DNA of 14,694 nucleotides from Lachnospiraceae bacterium (GTDB lineage: Bacteria; Bacillota; Clostridia; Lachnospirales; Lachnospiraceae): positions 1-14,694 of the forward strand of contig CAAGFJ010000072.1 in the NCBI GenBank assembly GCA_900769115.1, written 5' to 3'. Positions 1-8,029 of this stretch are shown one piece after another (within the stretch, counting starts at the first letter, position 1; each line of letters begins with the position of its first letter). A program made the position numbers and the translations under genes. The notes under the pieces are model-generated. The model saw only the letters and a program-made list of their open reading frames with translations. It was not told the DNA's origin and did no database searches.

Positions 1-26
1 CAGGACGGCTTCGGGTGTGGCGATAA

Positions 27-373
27 GCACAGCAAGTAAGGATGATTATACGGTACACAGCGCATGTACATAAAAAGTAAAGCCCGGCAGGGGTGGTTTG
101 TCATGCTTGCAAGCAGGTACGTGGAGCACGCCAGCACTCAACGACGTAATAATAAGCAGAACGAACAAAAAGGATATAGATTCATGGTGTGTCTTTATCG
201 TTAGTAGATACACTTCCGAATCTATATCCTTTTTATTGTGAGTTCGCTTATTAGTAGGAGTGCTAGTACTGTTGCGTGCGAGCCCGTAACGCAAGTGTGC
301 CTGTGGCAACATGACACCACCCCAAAGCCGGGTTCACGACCCAAAACATGCGCGTCCGTCACTTATGCTGTGC
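27..373. repeat. Long imperfect palindrome, element 1 of an unrecognised repeat family
   Basis: Both arms can be aligned as reverse complements around a centre near base 200. Paired blocks from base to tip: GCACAGCA 27-34 with 366-373; GCGCATGT 60-67 with 346-353; GGGGTGG 90-96 with 317-323; TGTCATG 99-105 with 310-316; CAGG 114-117 with 300-303; AGCACTC 133-139 with 258-264; AATAAGC 151-157 with 246-252; and a 17-bp perfect tip stem 167-183 with 218-234. Between the CAGG and AGCACTC blocks each strand can form its own side hairpin: CGTG/CACG at 120-130 and TTGCGT/ACGCAA at 272-294. A T6 run follows at 388-393. Open frames through it are short and resemble no protein. It could be a structured RNA, a MITE-like element or a cruciform site; I cannot name it. 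Confidence 0.8.
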
Positions 374-434
374 AAGGGTGTTGTATCTTTTTTGCAAACT
401 TTCTGACGATTTTCTTAAGAATGGCCGTAAGGTC

Positions 435-464
435 TAGATTCTTGAAAACAGTTTATGGTATACT
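435..464 (+). promoter_or_regulatory. Extended -10 promoter of the transporter operon
   Basis: TATACT at 459-464 is preceded by TG at 456-457, giving a TGn-extended -10. The -35 is weak (TAGATT, 435-440, 18-base spacing). Transcription would start near 471, leaving a short leader of about 35 bases to the lipoprotein start. The stretch between element 1 and this promoter also contains the 10-base palindrome TTCTTAAGAA (412-421), a possible operator. Confidence 0.5.
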
Positions 465-505
465 CCACTTAGTCGAAAGAGGCTTAAGTATAGGAGGATA
501 TATAT

Positions 506-2965
506 ATGAACAAGATGAGATGGAAGAAAGCAGCCGCGTTACTTATGGCATCTGTAATGATGGTATCTATGGCGGCATGCGGTAAGAATGATAAGGGTTC
601 TTCGGGAAGCAAAGAGAAGAAAGAGAACAAGAAAGAGATGACGTATGAAGAGTCAGATCTGCAAATTGATGGTATCAAAGGAGATATTGCATCGTATCAG
701 GTGGTAGACGACCGAATCTACTTTTTCACGACTGACTGGGTAGAGAATGATACCGAGGAAGAAGGCGATTCCGCAGAGGAAGGTTCAGAGGAAGATACAA
801 AAGAGGAGGCAGCTTCTGAGGAGACTTCCGAAGAAGATACAGCGACCGAGGAGGCAACAGAAGAAGATACGGAGGAGGCATCGGAAGATAGCAGTGAAGA
901 TGTTTCTTCAGAGGAAGATACAGAAGAGGAAGACACAGAAGAGGGCGAGGAGGATACATCGGAGGAAGGAGTTACCGGTACTTCTTATTATTATGTATAT
1001 TCCATGAAAGCAGACGGTACGGATCTGCAGGAGCTTGGATCCCCACAGTTAAATGAGAATGAGTACATTAATTATATGCTGGTAAAGAGTGATGGAACGA
1101 TACAGTTCCTGTTAGGCGCATATGATCAAAAGTCTGAAAAGACACAATACTCATTGGTAGCTTATGATGAGAATGGAAAAGAGGCATCTAGAGAGGATGT
1201 CACAAAAGTACTTGGCTTAACAGATGAAAGTTATTTAAATAAAGCATTAATTGATGATAAAGACCGCTATGTATTTGCAACGGATCAGGCCGTCACAGTA
1301 TTGGATAAGGATCTTAAGAAGGTTTGTGAGATGAAGCCGGACAGCAATTATATAGAAGGTATCGCAAAGACGAAGGATGGAAAGATTCTTGTGGCAGCAT
1401 CTGGTTCTGATGACAAGGGTGCTGAGGTGCAGATCTTAGATGTAGACGCACAGAAATGGGGAGAATCTTATAAGCTGGATCTGCAGTATTTTAGTAGCAG
1501 TGATGCTCTGATGAATGGGGTTGAATACGATTTCTATTATAAAGATGATGCCGGTATTTACGGGTATGATATTGCGTCCAAGAAGAGCACAAAAGTAATG
1601 GATTATGTTGCATCTAATATCAGTTCAGATAACAGTTATAGCATTACTCCAATTGCAAAGGATACCATGATGGGTACGACTTGGGATGAAAGCGGATCCA
1701 AAGTAGTTATTTATAAGAAAGTAGATCCAAGCACGATCACAGATAAGGAGACCATTACGGTTGGTGCGATGTATGTAGATGACAATGTGAAGAAAGCAGC
1801 GATTGATTTTAATAAGAAGAATAATAAGTATCAGATTGAGTTCAAGGATTATTCCAATGAAGAAGATCCTCAGACAAAGATGAATGCAGATATTATTGCA
1901 GGTAATGTACCGGATATTCTCTGTCTGTCAGGTCTGTCTGTGAATCAGTATGTGGAAAAAGGAATTTTAGAGGATCTGACTTCATACTATGAGAAGGATT
2001 CAGATGTTAGTGCAGATGATATGATTCCGTCTGTTGCCAAAGCGATGCAGATTGACGGTAAGTATTATTATATTGCACCGGGCTTCTATGTGAATACGTT
2101 AGTTGGTGCGGCTAAGACCGTGGGAACAGAGCCTGGCTGGACAATGGATGATCTGAAGAAAGTATTAGATGAGCACAAGGATGCAAGACCATTTTATTCA
2201 GAGAATAAGAACGATAACCTATATAACTTTATTACAATGAATATCAATGATTATGTAGACTGGTCAACGGGCGAGTGTACTTTTGACGGTCAGGATTTTA
2301 AGGATATCTTAGAGATCTGTAACCGGGGAACCAATGAGGAGACGGATTATTCAGAGGATTCTCCTAGCGAGCCATCTTTAATAAAGGAAGGTAAAGTGTT
2401 ACTGACCAATGGCGGCAGCCTGGATATGGAAAGTGTAGAATTATATGAGGCAATGTTCAATGGAGATATCACATTTATCGGATATCCAAACAAGGATAAG
2501 GATGGTTCCTACTTCTCCTTTGACAAGCAGTTAGGTATCTATTCAAAGTCTAAGAATAAGGATGCAGCATGGGAGTTCCTGAAGACATTTTTAACGAAGG
2601 AGTATCAGGGTGACCGGAATAACTTATACAGCAATCCAACCCGTCAGGATGCATTTGATATGTTAGTAAAGAGTAAGACAGCAACCGAGAAGTATACCGA
2701 TGAGTTAGGTAATGAAGTAGAACCGTTAGAGTCTGGATGGGGTTGGGATGATCTTAATGTGGATATCGGACCACTTACTGACAAGCAGGCACAGATGTAT
2801 ATTGATCTTGTTAATAATACCGATAAGACGGGTGAATACAATGACGAGATTGGAAATATTATTACGGAGGAAGCGAAGGCTTACTTCTCCGGACAGAAGA
2901 GCTTAGACGAGACAGCGGATGTTATCCAGAATCGTGTTAAGACTTATGTTAATGAGAACCGATAG
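506..2965 (+). CDS. Lipoprotein extracellular solute-binding protein with N-terminal sensor-like region
   Basis: This 819-residue exported binding protein probably captures a sugar or oligosaccharide for the two permeases downstream. Residues 1-25 form a lipoprotein signal ending in SMAAC, so Cys25 would be lipidated and anchored to the outer face of the membrane. Residues 82-155 are an extreme low-complexity stretch of Glu, Asp, Ser and Thr. Residues 160-405 contain repeated short beta-type units with turns such as KADGTD, KSDGT, TKDGK and DYDIASKK-like motifs, suggesting a beta-propeller; this is inference. Residues 416-819 read as a family 1 solute-binding domain, from ITVGAMYVDDNVKKAAIDFNK to a helical end EEAKAYFSGQKSLDETADVI. 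The usual length for this family is about 420-450, so the protein carries an extra half. AGGAGG at 493-498 fixes the start. The substrate is unknown. Confidence 0.88.
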   Translation: MNKMRWKKAAALLMASVMMVSMAACGKNDKGSSGSKEKKENKKEMTYEESDLQIDGIKGDIASYQVVDDRIYFFTTDWVENDTEEEGDSAEEGSEEDTKEEAASEETSEEDTATEEATEEDTEEASEDSSEDVSSEEDTEEEDTEEGEEDTSEEGVTGTSYYYVYSMKADGTDLQELGSPQLNENEYINYMLVKSDGTIQFLLGAYDQKSEKTQYSLVAYDENGKEASREDVTKVLGLTDESYLNKALIDDKDRYVFATDQAVTVLDKDLKKVCEMKPDSNYIEGIAKTKDGKILVAASGSDDKGAEVQILDVDAQKWGESYKLDLQYFSSSDALMNGVEYDFYYKDDAGIYGYDIASKKSTKVMDYVASNISSDNSYSITPIAKDTMMGTTWDESGSKVVIYKKVDPSTITDKETITVGAMYVDDNVKKAAIDFNKKNNKYQIEFKDYSNEEDPQTKMNADIIAGNVPDILCLSGLSVNQYVEKGILEDLTSYYEKDSDVSADDMIPSVAKAMQIDGKYYYIAPGFYVNTLVGAAKTVGTEPGWTMDDLKKVLDEHKDARPFYSENKNDNLYNFITMNINDYVDWSTGECTFDGQDFKDILEICNRGTNEETDYSEDSPSEPSLIKEGKVLLTNGGSLDMESVELYEAMFNGDITFIGYPNKDKDGSYFSFDKQLGIYSKSKNKDAAWEFLKTFLTKEYQGDRNNLYSNPTRQDAFDMLVKSKTATEKYTDELGNEVEPLESGWGWDDLNVDIGPLTDKQAQMYIDLVNNTDKTGEYNDEIGNIITEEAKAYFSGQKSLDETADVIQNRVKTYVNENR

Positions 2966-2991
2966 GATTCACGAAAAACTTAAACATATAG

Positions 2992-3027
2992 GAGATGCAG
3001 TTCCTTTTTGTAGGGAACTGCTGTCTC
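2992..3027 (+). other. Intergenic hairpin between binding-protein and permease genes
   Basis: GCAGTTCC (2997-3004) pairs with GGAACTGC (3014-3021) over a nine-base loop, and GAGA/TCTC extends the stem across a small bulge. No T-run follows, so it is not a standard terminator. It lies 26 bases after the binding-protein stop. In binding-protein-dependent operons such hairpins commonly protect the upstream mRNA end, so that binding protein is made in excess of permease; that role is inferred here. Confidence 0.5.
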
Positions 3028-3060
3028 TGTGTATAGAATGAACAAGTGGGAGGCACGAAC

Positions 3061-3975
3061 ATGCCGGGAAAGAAACATGTGACAGAAGATGGAATTGAAT
3101 ATAAGAAGCATCGAATGAGTAAGAAGGACAAAAAGAATTCCGTGTTGTATCTATCGCCGAGTTTGATCGGTGTATTGGTATTCTTTGTTCTTCCTTTTTT
3201 CGTGGTCATTTATTATGCATTAGTAGATAACCCGATCAGTCATCAGTTTGTAGGAATTGATAATTTTGTCAATATATTGCAGAATTCATCTTTTCAACAG
3301 GCGGCGAAGAATACGGCAACTTTTTCGTTGGTCGCAGTACCATTGGCAGTAATTCTTTCATTAGGGCTTGCGATGCTGCTAGAGGGAAATATCCCAATGA
3401 AGAGTCAGTTCCGAACTTTCTTCTTAAGTCCGATGATGGTTCCGGTCGCTTCCATTGTGTTGATCTGGCAGGTATTGTTTGATTACAATGGTGTGATCAA
3501 TCAGTTTATTACCAATCTGAATATGCAGCCAATTGACTGGTTCAAATCTTCGTATAGCCAGATTGTTATTGTAATCCTGTTCTTATGGAAGAATCTTGGA
3601 TATAATATGATTCTGTTTATGGCAGCATTAAGTGCAATCCCGCAGGATGTTCTGGAGGTGGCAACCCTAGAGAGTGCGACGGAATTTCAGAAGTTCTGGT
3701 ATATCAAGCTCCGGTACCTGTCCTCTACGATCCTGTTTGTTGCCATTCTGTCGTTGATCAATTCTTTCAAGGTATTCCGTGAGGTATATCTGCTGACGGG
3801 AGATTATCCATATGATTCTTTGTATATGTTACAGCATTTTATGAATAATACATTCCGGTCATTAGATTACCAGAAGTTATCAGCGGCGGCTATTATCATG
3901 TGCCTTGTGATGTGCGTGGTAATCGGCATTTTGTTCTTTGCAGAAGATCGATATGGAAAGGATGTGGAGGGCTGA
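3061..3975 (+). CDS. CUT1-family sugar ABC transporter permease (MalF/UgpA-like)
   Basis: This 304-residue inner-membrane protein has about six transmembrane segments (first at about 30-54, last at about 273-293) and forms half of the import channel with the next gene product. The start at 3061 is chosen because GGGAGG at 3048-3053 is a well-spaced ribosome site; a GTG at 3046 in the same frame overlaps that site. The cytoplasmic EAA loop, which docks the ATPase, is at about residues 199-220 and reads EVATLESATEFQKFWYIKLR. It departs from the family pattern: Val for the second position, Ser where Gly is nearly invariant, and Arg where Pro is usual. Its stop overlaps the next start by one base. 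No ATPase is encoded nearby, which is common in Firmicutes CUT1 systems that share an MsmK-type ATPase. Confidence 0.9.
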   Translation: MPGKKHVTEDGIEYKKHRMSKKDKKNSVLYLSPSLIGVLVFFVLPFFVVIYYALVDNPISHQFVGIDNFVNILQNSSFQQAAKNTATFSLVAVPLAVILSLGLAMLLEGNIPMKSQFRTFFLSPMMVPVASIVLIWQVLFDYNGVINQFITNLNMQPIDWFKSSYSQIVIVILFLWKNLGYNMILFMAALSAIPQDVLEVATLESATEFQKFWYIKLRYLSSTILFVAILSLINSFKVFREVYLLTGDYPYDSLYMLQHFMNNTFRSLDYQKLSAAAIIMCLVMCVVIGILFFAEDRYGKDVEG

Positions 3976-4883
3976 TGAGTCATAAGAAAGTAAAACTTAC
4001 AATCAAGAAAGTGATCCTTACGTTGGTTGCTTTGATCTTTGCTATATCATTTTTGTTGCCAACAATATTGACGATTGCAAACTCATTCATGTCCTCGACA
4101 GAGATCAATACGAATTACGGTGTGATCTTCAACCAGTATAAGGAGACCTCTTACGGGGAACGGAATACGGATTATGTAGCAGAGAAGGTCAACCTGAAGT
4201 TCATTCCGGATATGGTGGAGCTATCCCAGTATTCTACTGTGCTTTTGAAAAGTCCGGAATATCTGTTGAAGTTCTGGAATTCTGTGATTCTGGTTGTTCC
4301 AATCGTGGTGTTTCAGATATTCATTGCACTTGGAGCGGCGTACAGTTTCATGCGGTTCCGGGGGCGAATACGGGAGATTATCTTCTTCGTATATGTAGCA
4401 TTGATGTTAATGCCATATCAGGTAACTTTGGTTCCAAACTATTTAGTTGCCGATTGGTTTCATATATTAGATACCCGATGGTCGATCATTTTACCAGGAG
4501 TCTTTGCTCCATTCAGTGTGTATCTGCTCACTAAGTATATGCGACGTATACCGAATTCATTGATTGAAGCCGCAAAGTTAGATGGGGCAAATGAATGGCA
4601 GATATTTACCAAAGTGTGTATTCCTTTATGCAAGGGACCAATCGCATCGGTTGCGATTCTGGTATTTATCGATTATTGGAACATGGTAGAACAACCACTT
4701 ATTATGTTGTCGGATGCCGACAAACACCCATTGTCTGTGTTCCTTTCACAGATCAATTCGGGTGAAGTGGGACTGGCATTTGCGGTAGCTACCATATATA
4801 TGGTGCCACCAATATTAATTTTCCTTTATGGCGAGGAGTACTTAGTAGATGGAATTTCGTATTCCGGCGGTGTGAAAGGATAG
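3975..4883 (+). CDS. CUT1-family sugar ABC transporter permease (MalG/UgpE-like)
   Basis: This 302-residue partner permease has a first transmembrane segment at about 12-36, an extracellular insert of about 60 residues, and five further segments. The EAA loop at about residues 198-217 is canonical (EAAKLDGANEWQIFTKVCIPL), unlike that of the preceding permease, and the C terminus YLVDGISYSGGVKG matches the usual MalG-type ending. The open frame extends upstream to 3900 inside the previous gene, but GGAGG at 3966-3970 and the TGATG stop-start overlap place the true start at 3975, implying translational coupling. The ribosome site of the next gene overlaps this stop codon. Confidence 0.92.
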   Translation: MSHKKVKLTIKKVILTLVALIFAISFLLPTILTIANSFMSSTEINTNYGVIFNQYKETSYGERNTDYVAEKVNLKFIPDMVELSQYSTVLLKSPEYLLKFWNSVILVVPIVVFQIFIALGAAYSFMRFRGRIREIIFFVYVALMLMPYQVTLVPNYLVADWFHILDTRWSIILPGVFAPFSVYLLTKYMRRIPNSLIEAAKLDGANEWQIFTKVCIPLCKGPIASVAILVFIDYWNMVEQPLIMLSDADKHPLSVFLSQINSGEVGLAFAVATIYMVPPILIFLYGEEYLVDGISYSGGVKG

Positions 4884-4893
4884 GAGGAAGAAG

Positions 4894-6582
4894 ATGGAAA
4901 AAGAGAAGAACCGTAAACATATTATTAAGAAGGCAGCCGTTATATTTTTGGTAGCCATGCTGCTGTTGACATTTTTTTCAAATACAATTATGAATTATTC
5001 CCTGCCGGAGGTAGCAACCGAACCAGTTACAACCGGAACCGTATCCAATAAGGTAAGAGGTCAGGGAACGGTAGAGACGAATTCAGACTGCGAAGTTACA
5101 GTAAGTGGTACCCGGGTAGTCAAAGAAGTGAAAGTGGAAGCCGGGGATGAGGTCAAGAAAGGAGATGTGCTGTTCACGTTTGAAGAAGGTGAGAATTCTG
5201 AGCTGGATGAGGCACAGAATGCATTAGATGACTTAGAGCTAAATTATGCCAAGTCCCTGCTTAAGAGCGCACCGGACTATACGGAGGATAATATTGGTAT
5301 CCAGGATGCCAAAGCCGATCTGCAAAGTGCGATCGAGGCACAGGAAAAGGCGTCTAAGAATGACAAGGCAGTAAAGACGGCAAAGAAAGAAGCAGAGGAT
5401 GCAAAGAAGGCAGTGGCAGCACAACAGGCAGCTGTTGACAGCCTGCAGGAAAAGTCGGATGCGTATGCGGCGGTAGGAGATTATGATACCGTAAGCGATT
5501 CACTTAAGTCAGATAATGATTCATTAGCAGCAATGAAGGTCCAGCTATCAGATCTTAAGGAGGATCTTAAAAAAGCACAGGATAATGGGGAAGATACAAC
5601 GGATCTGAATCGTCAGATTCGTGATAAAGAGACAGAGATTGCCAATACACAGGATAAGATCAGTACCGAATCCAAGCTGCTAGAGTCTTTGAAGCCTTCC
5701 AAGCAGACGAAGACGGATCTTGCGACAGCAACAAAGAAGTTAGCGGCTTTGCAGAAGACACAGGAAGATAAGGAAGCAAAATATACCGAATTAAGCTCCA
5801 AGACGTCTACATTAGAGGATGCCAAGACAGCAGTCAAGGAGAAGAGGAAAGCATTGGATGCTTTGATCCGTGGTCTGAAGACTAAGAAGAAAGAAGATGC
5901 CTTGTCTGCAGAATCCGATGCATTAGATAATGAGGCAACGCAAAAGAGTATTGAAGAGCAGAAGGAAAAGGTAGATAAGATCAAGGCAAGCAATGACGTA
6001 AAGGAAGTCAAAGCAGAGGAAGATGGAATTGTATCGGAAGTAAACTGCAAGGAGGGCGATAGTGTGACACCGGATGCTCCACTTGCAAAGATCCAGTTAT
6101 CGGACAGTGGTTATATTGTGAAGATAACAGTAACGAAAGCACAGGCAAAGCTGATACGTTCCGGAGATGAGGCAACCGTTGAGAATATCTGGGATGACAG
6201 TGTAACGGCAACGGTGAAGAGTATCCGGGCAGATACAGAGAATCCAAACCAGAGCATGATCGTTACCTTTGAGGTGAAGGGTGACGGCGTCAGTGTTGGA
6301 CAGACATTAGCATTTTCTGTCGGAGAGCGGAGCAGCCAGTATGATGCGGTTGTTCCGAATAATGCAGTCCGGGAGGATAGCAAGGGCAAATTCGTGCTGA
6401 TCCTTAAGGTAAAGGGAACGCCTCTTGGCAATCGTTACACCGTGAAGCGTGCGGATGTAGAGGTGCAGGCATCGGATGATACTTCTTCCGGAGTGTCCGG
6501 CGGTGTCTACGAAAATGATAACGTGATCACCAATTCTTCTAAACCGTTAGAAGAAGGTATGCAGGTAAGATTAGTGGAGTAG
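4894..6582 (+). CDS. HlyD/MacA-type adaptor (membrane fusion) protein with long coiled coil
   Basis: This 562-residue protein has one N-terminal membrane anchor (about 12-30). The split biotinyl/lipoyl domain has its first half at about 66-96 (VVKEVKVEAGDEVKKGDVLF) and second half at about 370-402 (VKAEEDGIVSEVNCKEGDSV). Between them about 265 residues rich in Ala, Lys, Glu and Asp form a very long helical hairpin. A beta-barrel region (about 405-478) and a membrane-proximal domain (about 480-560, VVPNNAV motif) follow. In this family the adaptor joins an inner-membrane pump to outer structures; in Gram-positives it is a surface-exposed partner of MacB-type ABC proteins. Its gene starts ten bases after the permease stop and ends one base before the next start, so it belongs to this operon. 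The pump ATPase is missing. Confidence 0.88.
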   Translation: MEKEKNRKHIIKKAAVIFLVAMLLLTFFSNTIMNYSLPEVATEPVTTGTVSNKVRGQGTVETNSDCEVTVSGTRVVKEVKVEAGDEVKKGDVLFTFEEGENSELDEAQNALDDLELNYAKSLLKSAPDYTEDNIGIQDAKADLQSAIEAQEKASKNDKAVKTAKKEAEDAKKAVAAQQAAVDSLQEKSDAYAAVGDYDTVSDSLKSDNDSLAAMKVQLSDLKEDLKKAQDNGEDTTDLNRQIRDKETEIANTQDKISTESKLLESLKPSKQTKTDLATATKKLAALQKTQEDKEAKYTELSSKTSTLEDAKTAVKEKRKALDALIRGLKTKKKEDALSAESDALDNEATQKSIEEQKEKVDKIKASNDVKEVKAEEDGIVSEVNCKEGDSVTPDAPLAKIQLSDSGYIVKITVTKAQAKLIRSGDEATVENIWDDSVTATVKSIRADTENPNQSMIVTFEVKGDGVSVGQTLAFSVGERSSQYDAVVPNNAVREDSKGKFVLILKVKGTPLGNRYTVKRADVEVQASDDTSSGVSGGVYENDNVITNSSKPLEEGMQVRLVE

Positions 6583-6583
6583 T

Positions 6584-7954
6584 ATGAAGAAGATAGAGAT
6601 TTCATTGAACAAAAAACAGATAATACTTCTTATCGTGAATATTGCACTGTTGCTTGCCTATGTGGTACTGACGATAGTCTCACACAAGCAGACCGAGGGG
6701 TTACTTTCCCAGCAGGAGGCAGCACGGTGGGAGAATGGGAAGATGTCCTATGCACAGGTGAGTGCATTTATCTCATCGGGAAGGCAGACGGGGGCAGAGG
6801 AACTGGCATCTGTCCGAAGCGCAATCGCGACGAAGCTTACTAAGGATTCTTACAGTGAGTCTAAGACCGGTGGAAGAGTCTGGATCGATGGATACAGCGG
6901 AGAAGTTCAGGCGGCAATCCGAAAGGACACCAATACGTTGAATGTGACGGCAGTCGGAGTGGGCGGTAATTTCTTTCAGTTTCATCCAATGGAATTGTTG
7001 TCCGGCAGTTATATATCGGATGATGATCTCAATAATGACCGTGTGGTTGTAGATGAGAATCTGGCATGGGCATTATACGGTTCCAATGACATTGTAGGCA
7101 TGCAGTTATGGATGAACAATACAATCTATACAGTGGCTGGTGTTGTAAAAGTGCCGGAAGATGGGTTGGAGAAGACGGCATATGGCAATTCGAACCGGAT
7201 CTATATGCCATATGATCAGTTGAAAACACAGCAGGATTCCTTAAGTATTACCTGTTATGAAGTGGTACTGCCGAATCCGATCAGCAATTATGCATATTAT
7301 ACGGTTCGCAGTGCATTTGGATTCTCAGAAGAAGAGGAAGAACAGCTTGATCAGGAAGAGAATCCATTGTGCTTTGATAATGTAGAGATCTTAGAGAATA
7401 GTAACCGGTTTGAGTTGATGCCGATGTTTACGAAGCTGAAGCAGTGGAGGTTGCGTAGTATGCGGGCAAGTTCCATTGGATATCCGTATTGGGAGAACAT
7501 TGCCCGTTCGGTAGAGGATGAAGAGATAATCCTTTTGATCTTCCGCATTCTCGTATTGATCTGTCCGGTTGTATGCCTGGCTGGTCTGTTATGGCATATG
7601 TGGAGACACCGGAGTTGGAGCCTGAAAGGACTTTGTCTTAAGGGAATTGACCGGATCCGGGAGAAACAAGAGGTACGGCGTGAGGAGAAGCTCCAGCAGG
7701 AGGAAGAAGATAAACAGTTTGAAGAAGATCCGGACGAAGATCTGGATAATTTTGAAGATACTGACCGGGAACTGGTAGAAGGAACGGAAGAGGCGGAGGA
7801 ATATAAAGAAGCAGGACAGGAATCAGAGGAAAAGATAGATTCGGAAGAGTATATTGATATTACACCGGATGACTCGCAGGATAGTAAAGAAGAGTCAGAC
7901 GAAGAAGAGCCGGAGTTACAGGCGGTTACAGATCAGGATCTGTTTCAGGAATAA
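6584..7954 (+). CDS. MacB-core-like membrane protein with two TM segments and acidic tail
   Basis: This 456-residue protein has TM1 at about 12-33, an extracellular region, TM2 at about 314-338, and a cytoplasmic tail of about 115 residues dominated by Glu and Asp. Residues 120-190 match the MacB periplasmic core signature: GVGGNFFQFHPMELLSGSYI, then DRVVVDENLAWALYGSNDIVG, then YTVAGVVKV. Normal MacB/FtsX permeases have four TM segments and an ATPase domain or partner. Here only two are present, where TM1 and TM2 flank the core, and the last two are replaced by the acidic tail. The start lies one base after the adaptor stop, so the two are probably translated together and interact. It may be a scaffold rather than a working permease. 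The precise function is unknown. Confidence 0.75.
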   Translation: MKKIEISLNKKQIILLIVNIALLLAYVVLTIVSHKQTEGLLSQQEAARWENGKMSYAQVSAFISSGRQTGAEELASVRSAIATKLTKDSYSESKTGGRVWIDGYSGEVQAAIRKDTNTLNVTAVGVGGNFFQFHPMELLSGSYISDDDLNNDRVVVDENLAWALYGSNDIVGMQLWMNNTIYTVAGVVKVPEDGLEKTAYGNSNRIYMPYDQLKTQQDSLSITCYEVVLPNPISNYAYYTVRSAFGFSEEEEEQLDQEENPLCFDNVEILENSNRFELMPMFTKLKQWRLRSMRASSIGYPYWENIARSVEDEEIILLIFRILVLICPVVCLAGLLWHMWRHRSWSLKGLCLKGIDRIREKQEVRREEKLQQEEEDKQFEEDPDEDLDNFEDTDRELVEGTEEAEEYKEAGQESEEKIDSEEYIDITPDDSQDSKEESDEEEPELQAVTDQDLFQE

Positions 7955-7969
7955 ATGATAGAAATAATT

Positions 7970-8006
7970 AAGCGGTCACACAGGTTGTATATTTGTGTGA
8001 CCGCTT
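7970..8006. terminator. Bidirectional terminator between convergent genes
   Basis: A perfect 13-bp stem AAGCGGTCACACA (7970-7982) / TGTGTGACCGCTT (7994-8006) has an 11-base loop. The flanks are only moderately T-rich on each strand. It sits between the end of the transporter operon and the end of the convergent amidase gene and could serve both. Confidence 0.8.
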
Positions 8007-8029
8007 GTCTCTTATAGGACAATGCTATT

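Noticed and set aside
46..312. Open frame of 88 codons on the minus strand, and another on the plus strand at 238-585
   Set aside because: They lie in or across the palindrome, have no ribosome site or family character, and pairing symmetry explains the sequence better.
718..1007. Several open frames on both strands over the acidic tract of the binding protein
   Set aside because: They are shadows of the GAG/GAA-rich repeat coding for Glu; products are Ser-, Leu- or Arg-rich low complexity.
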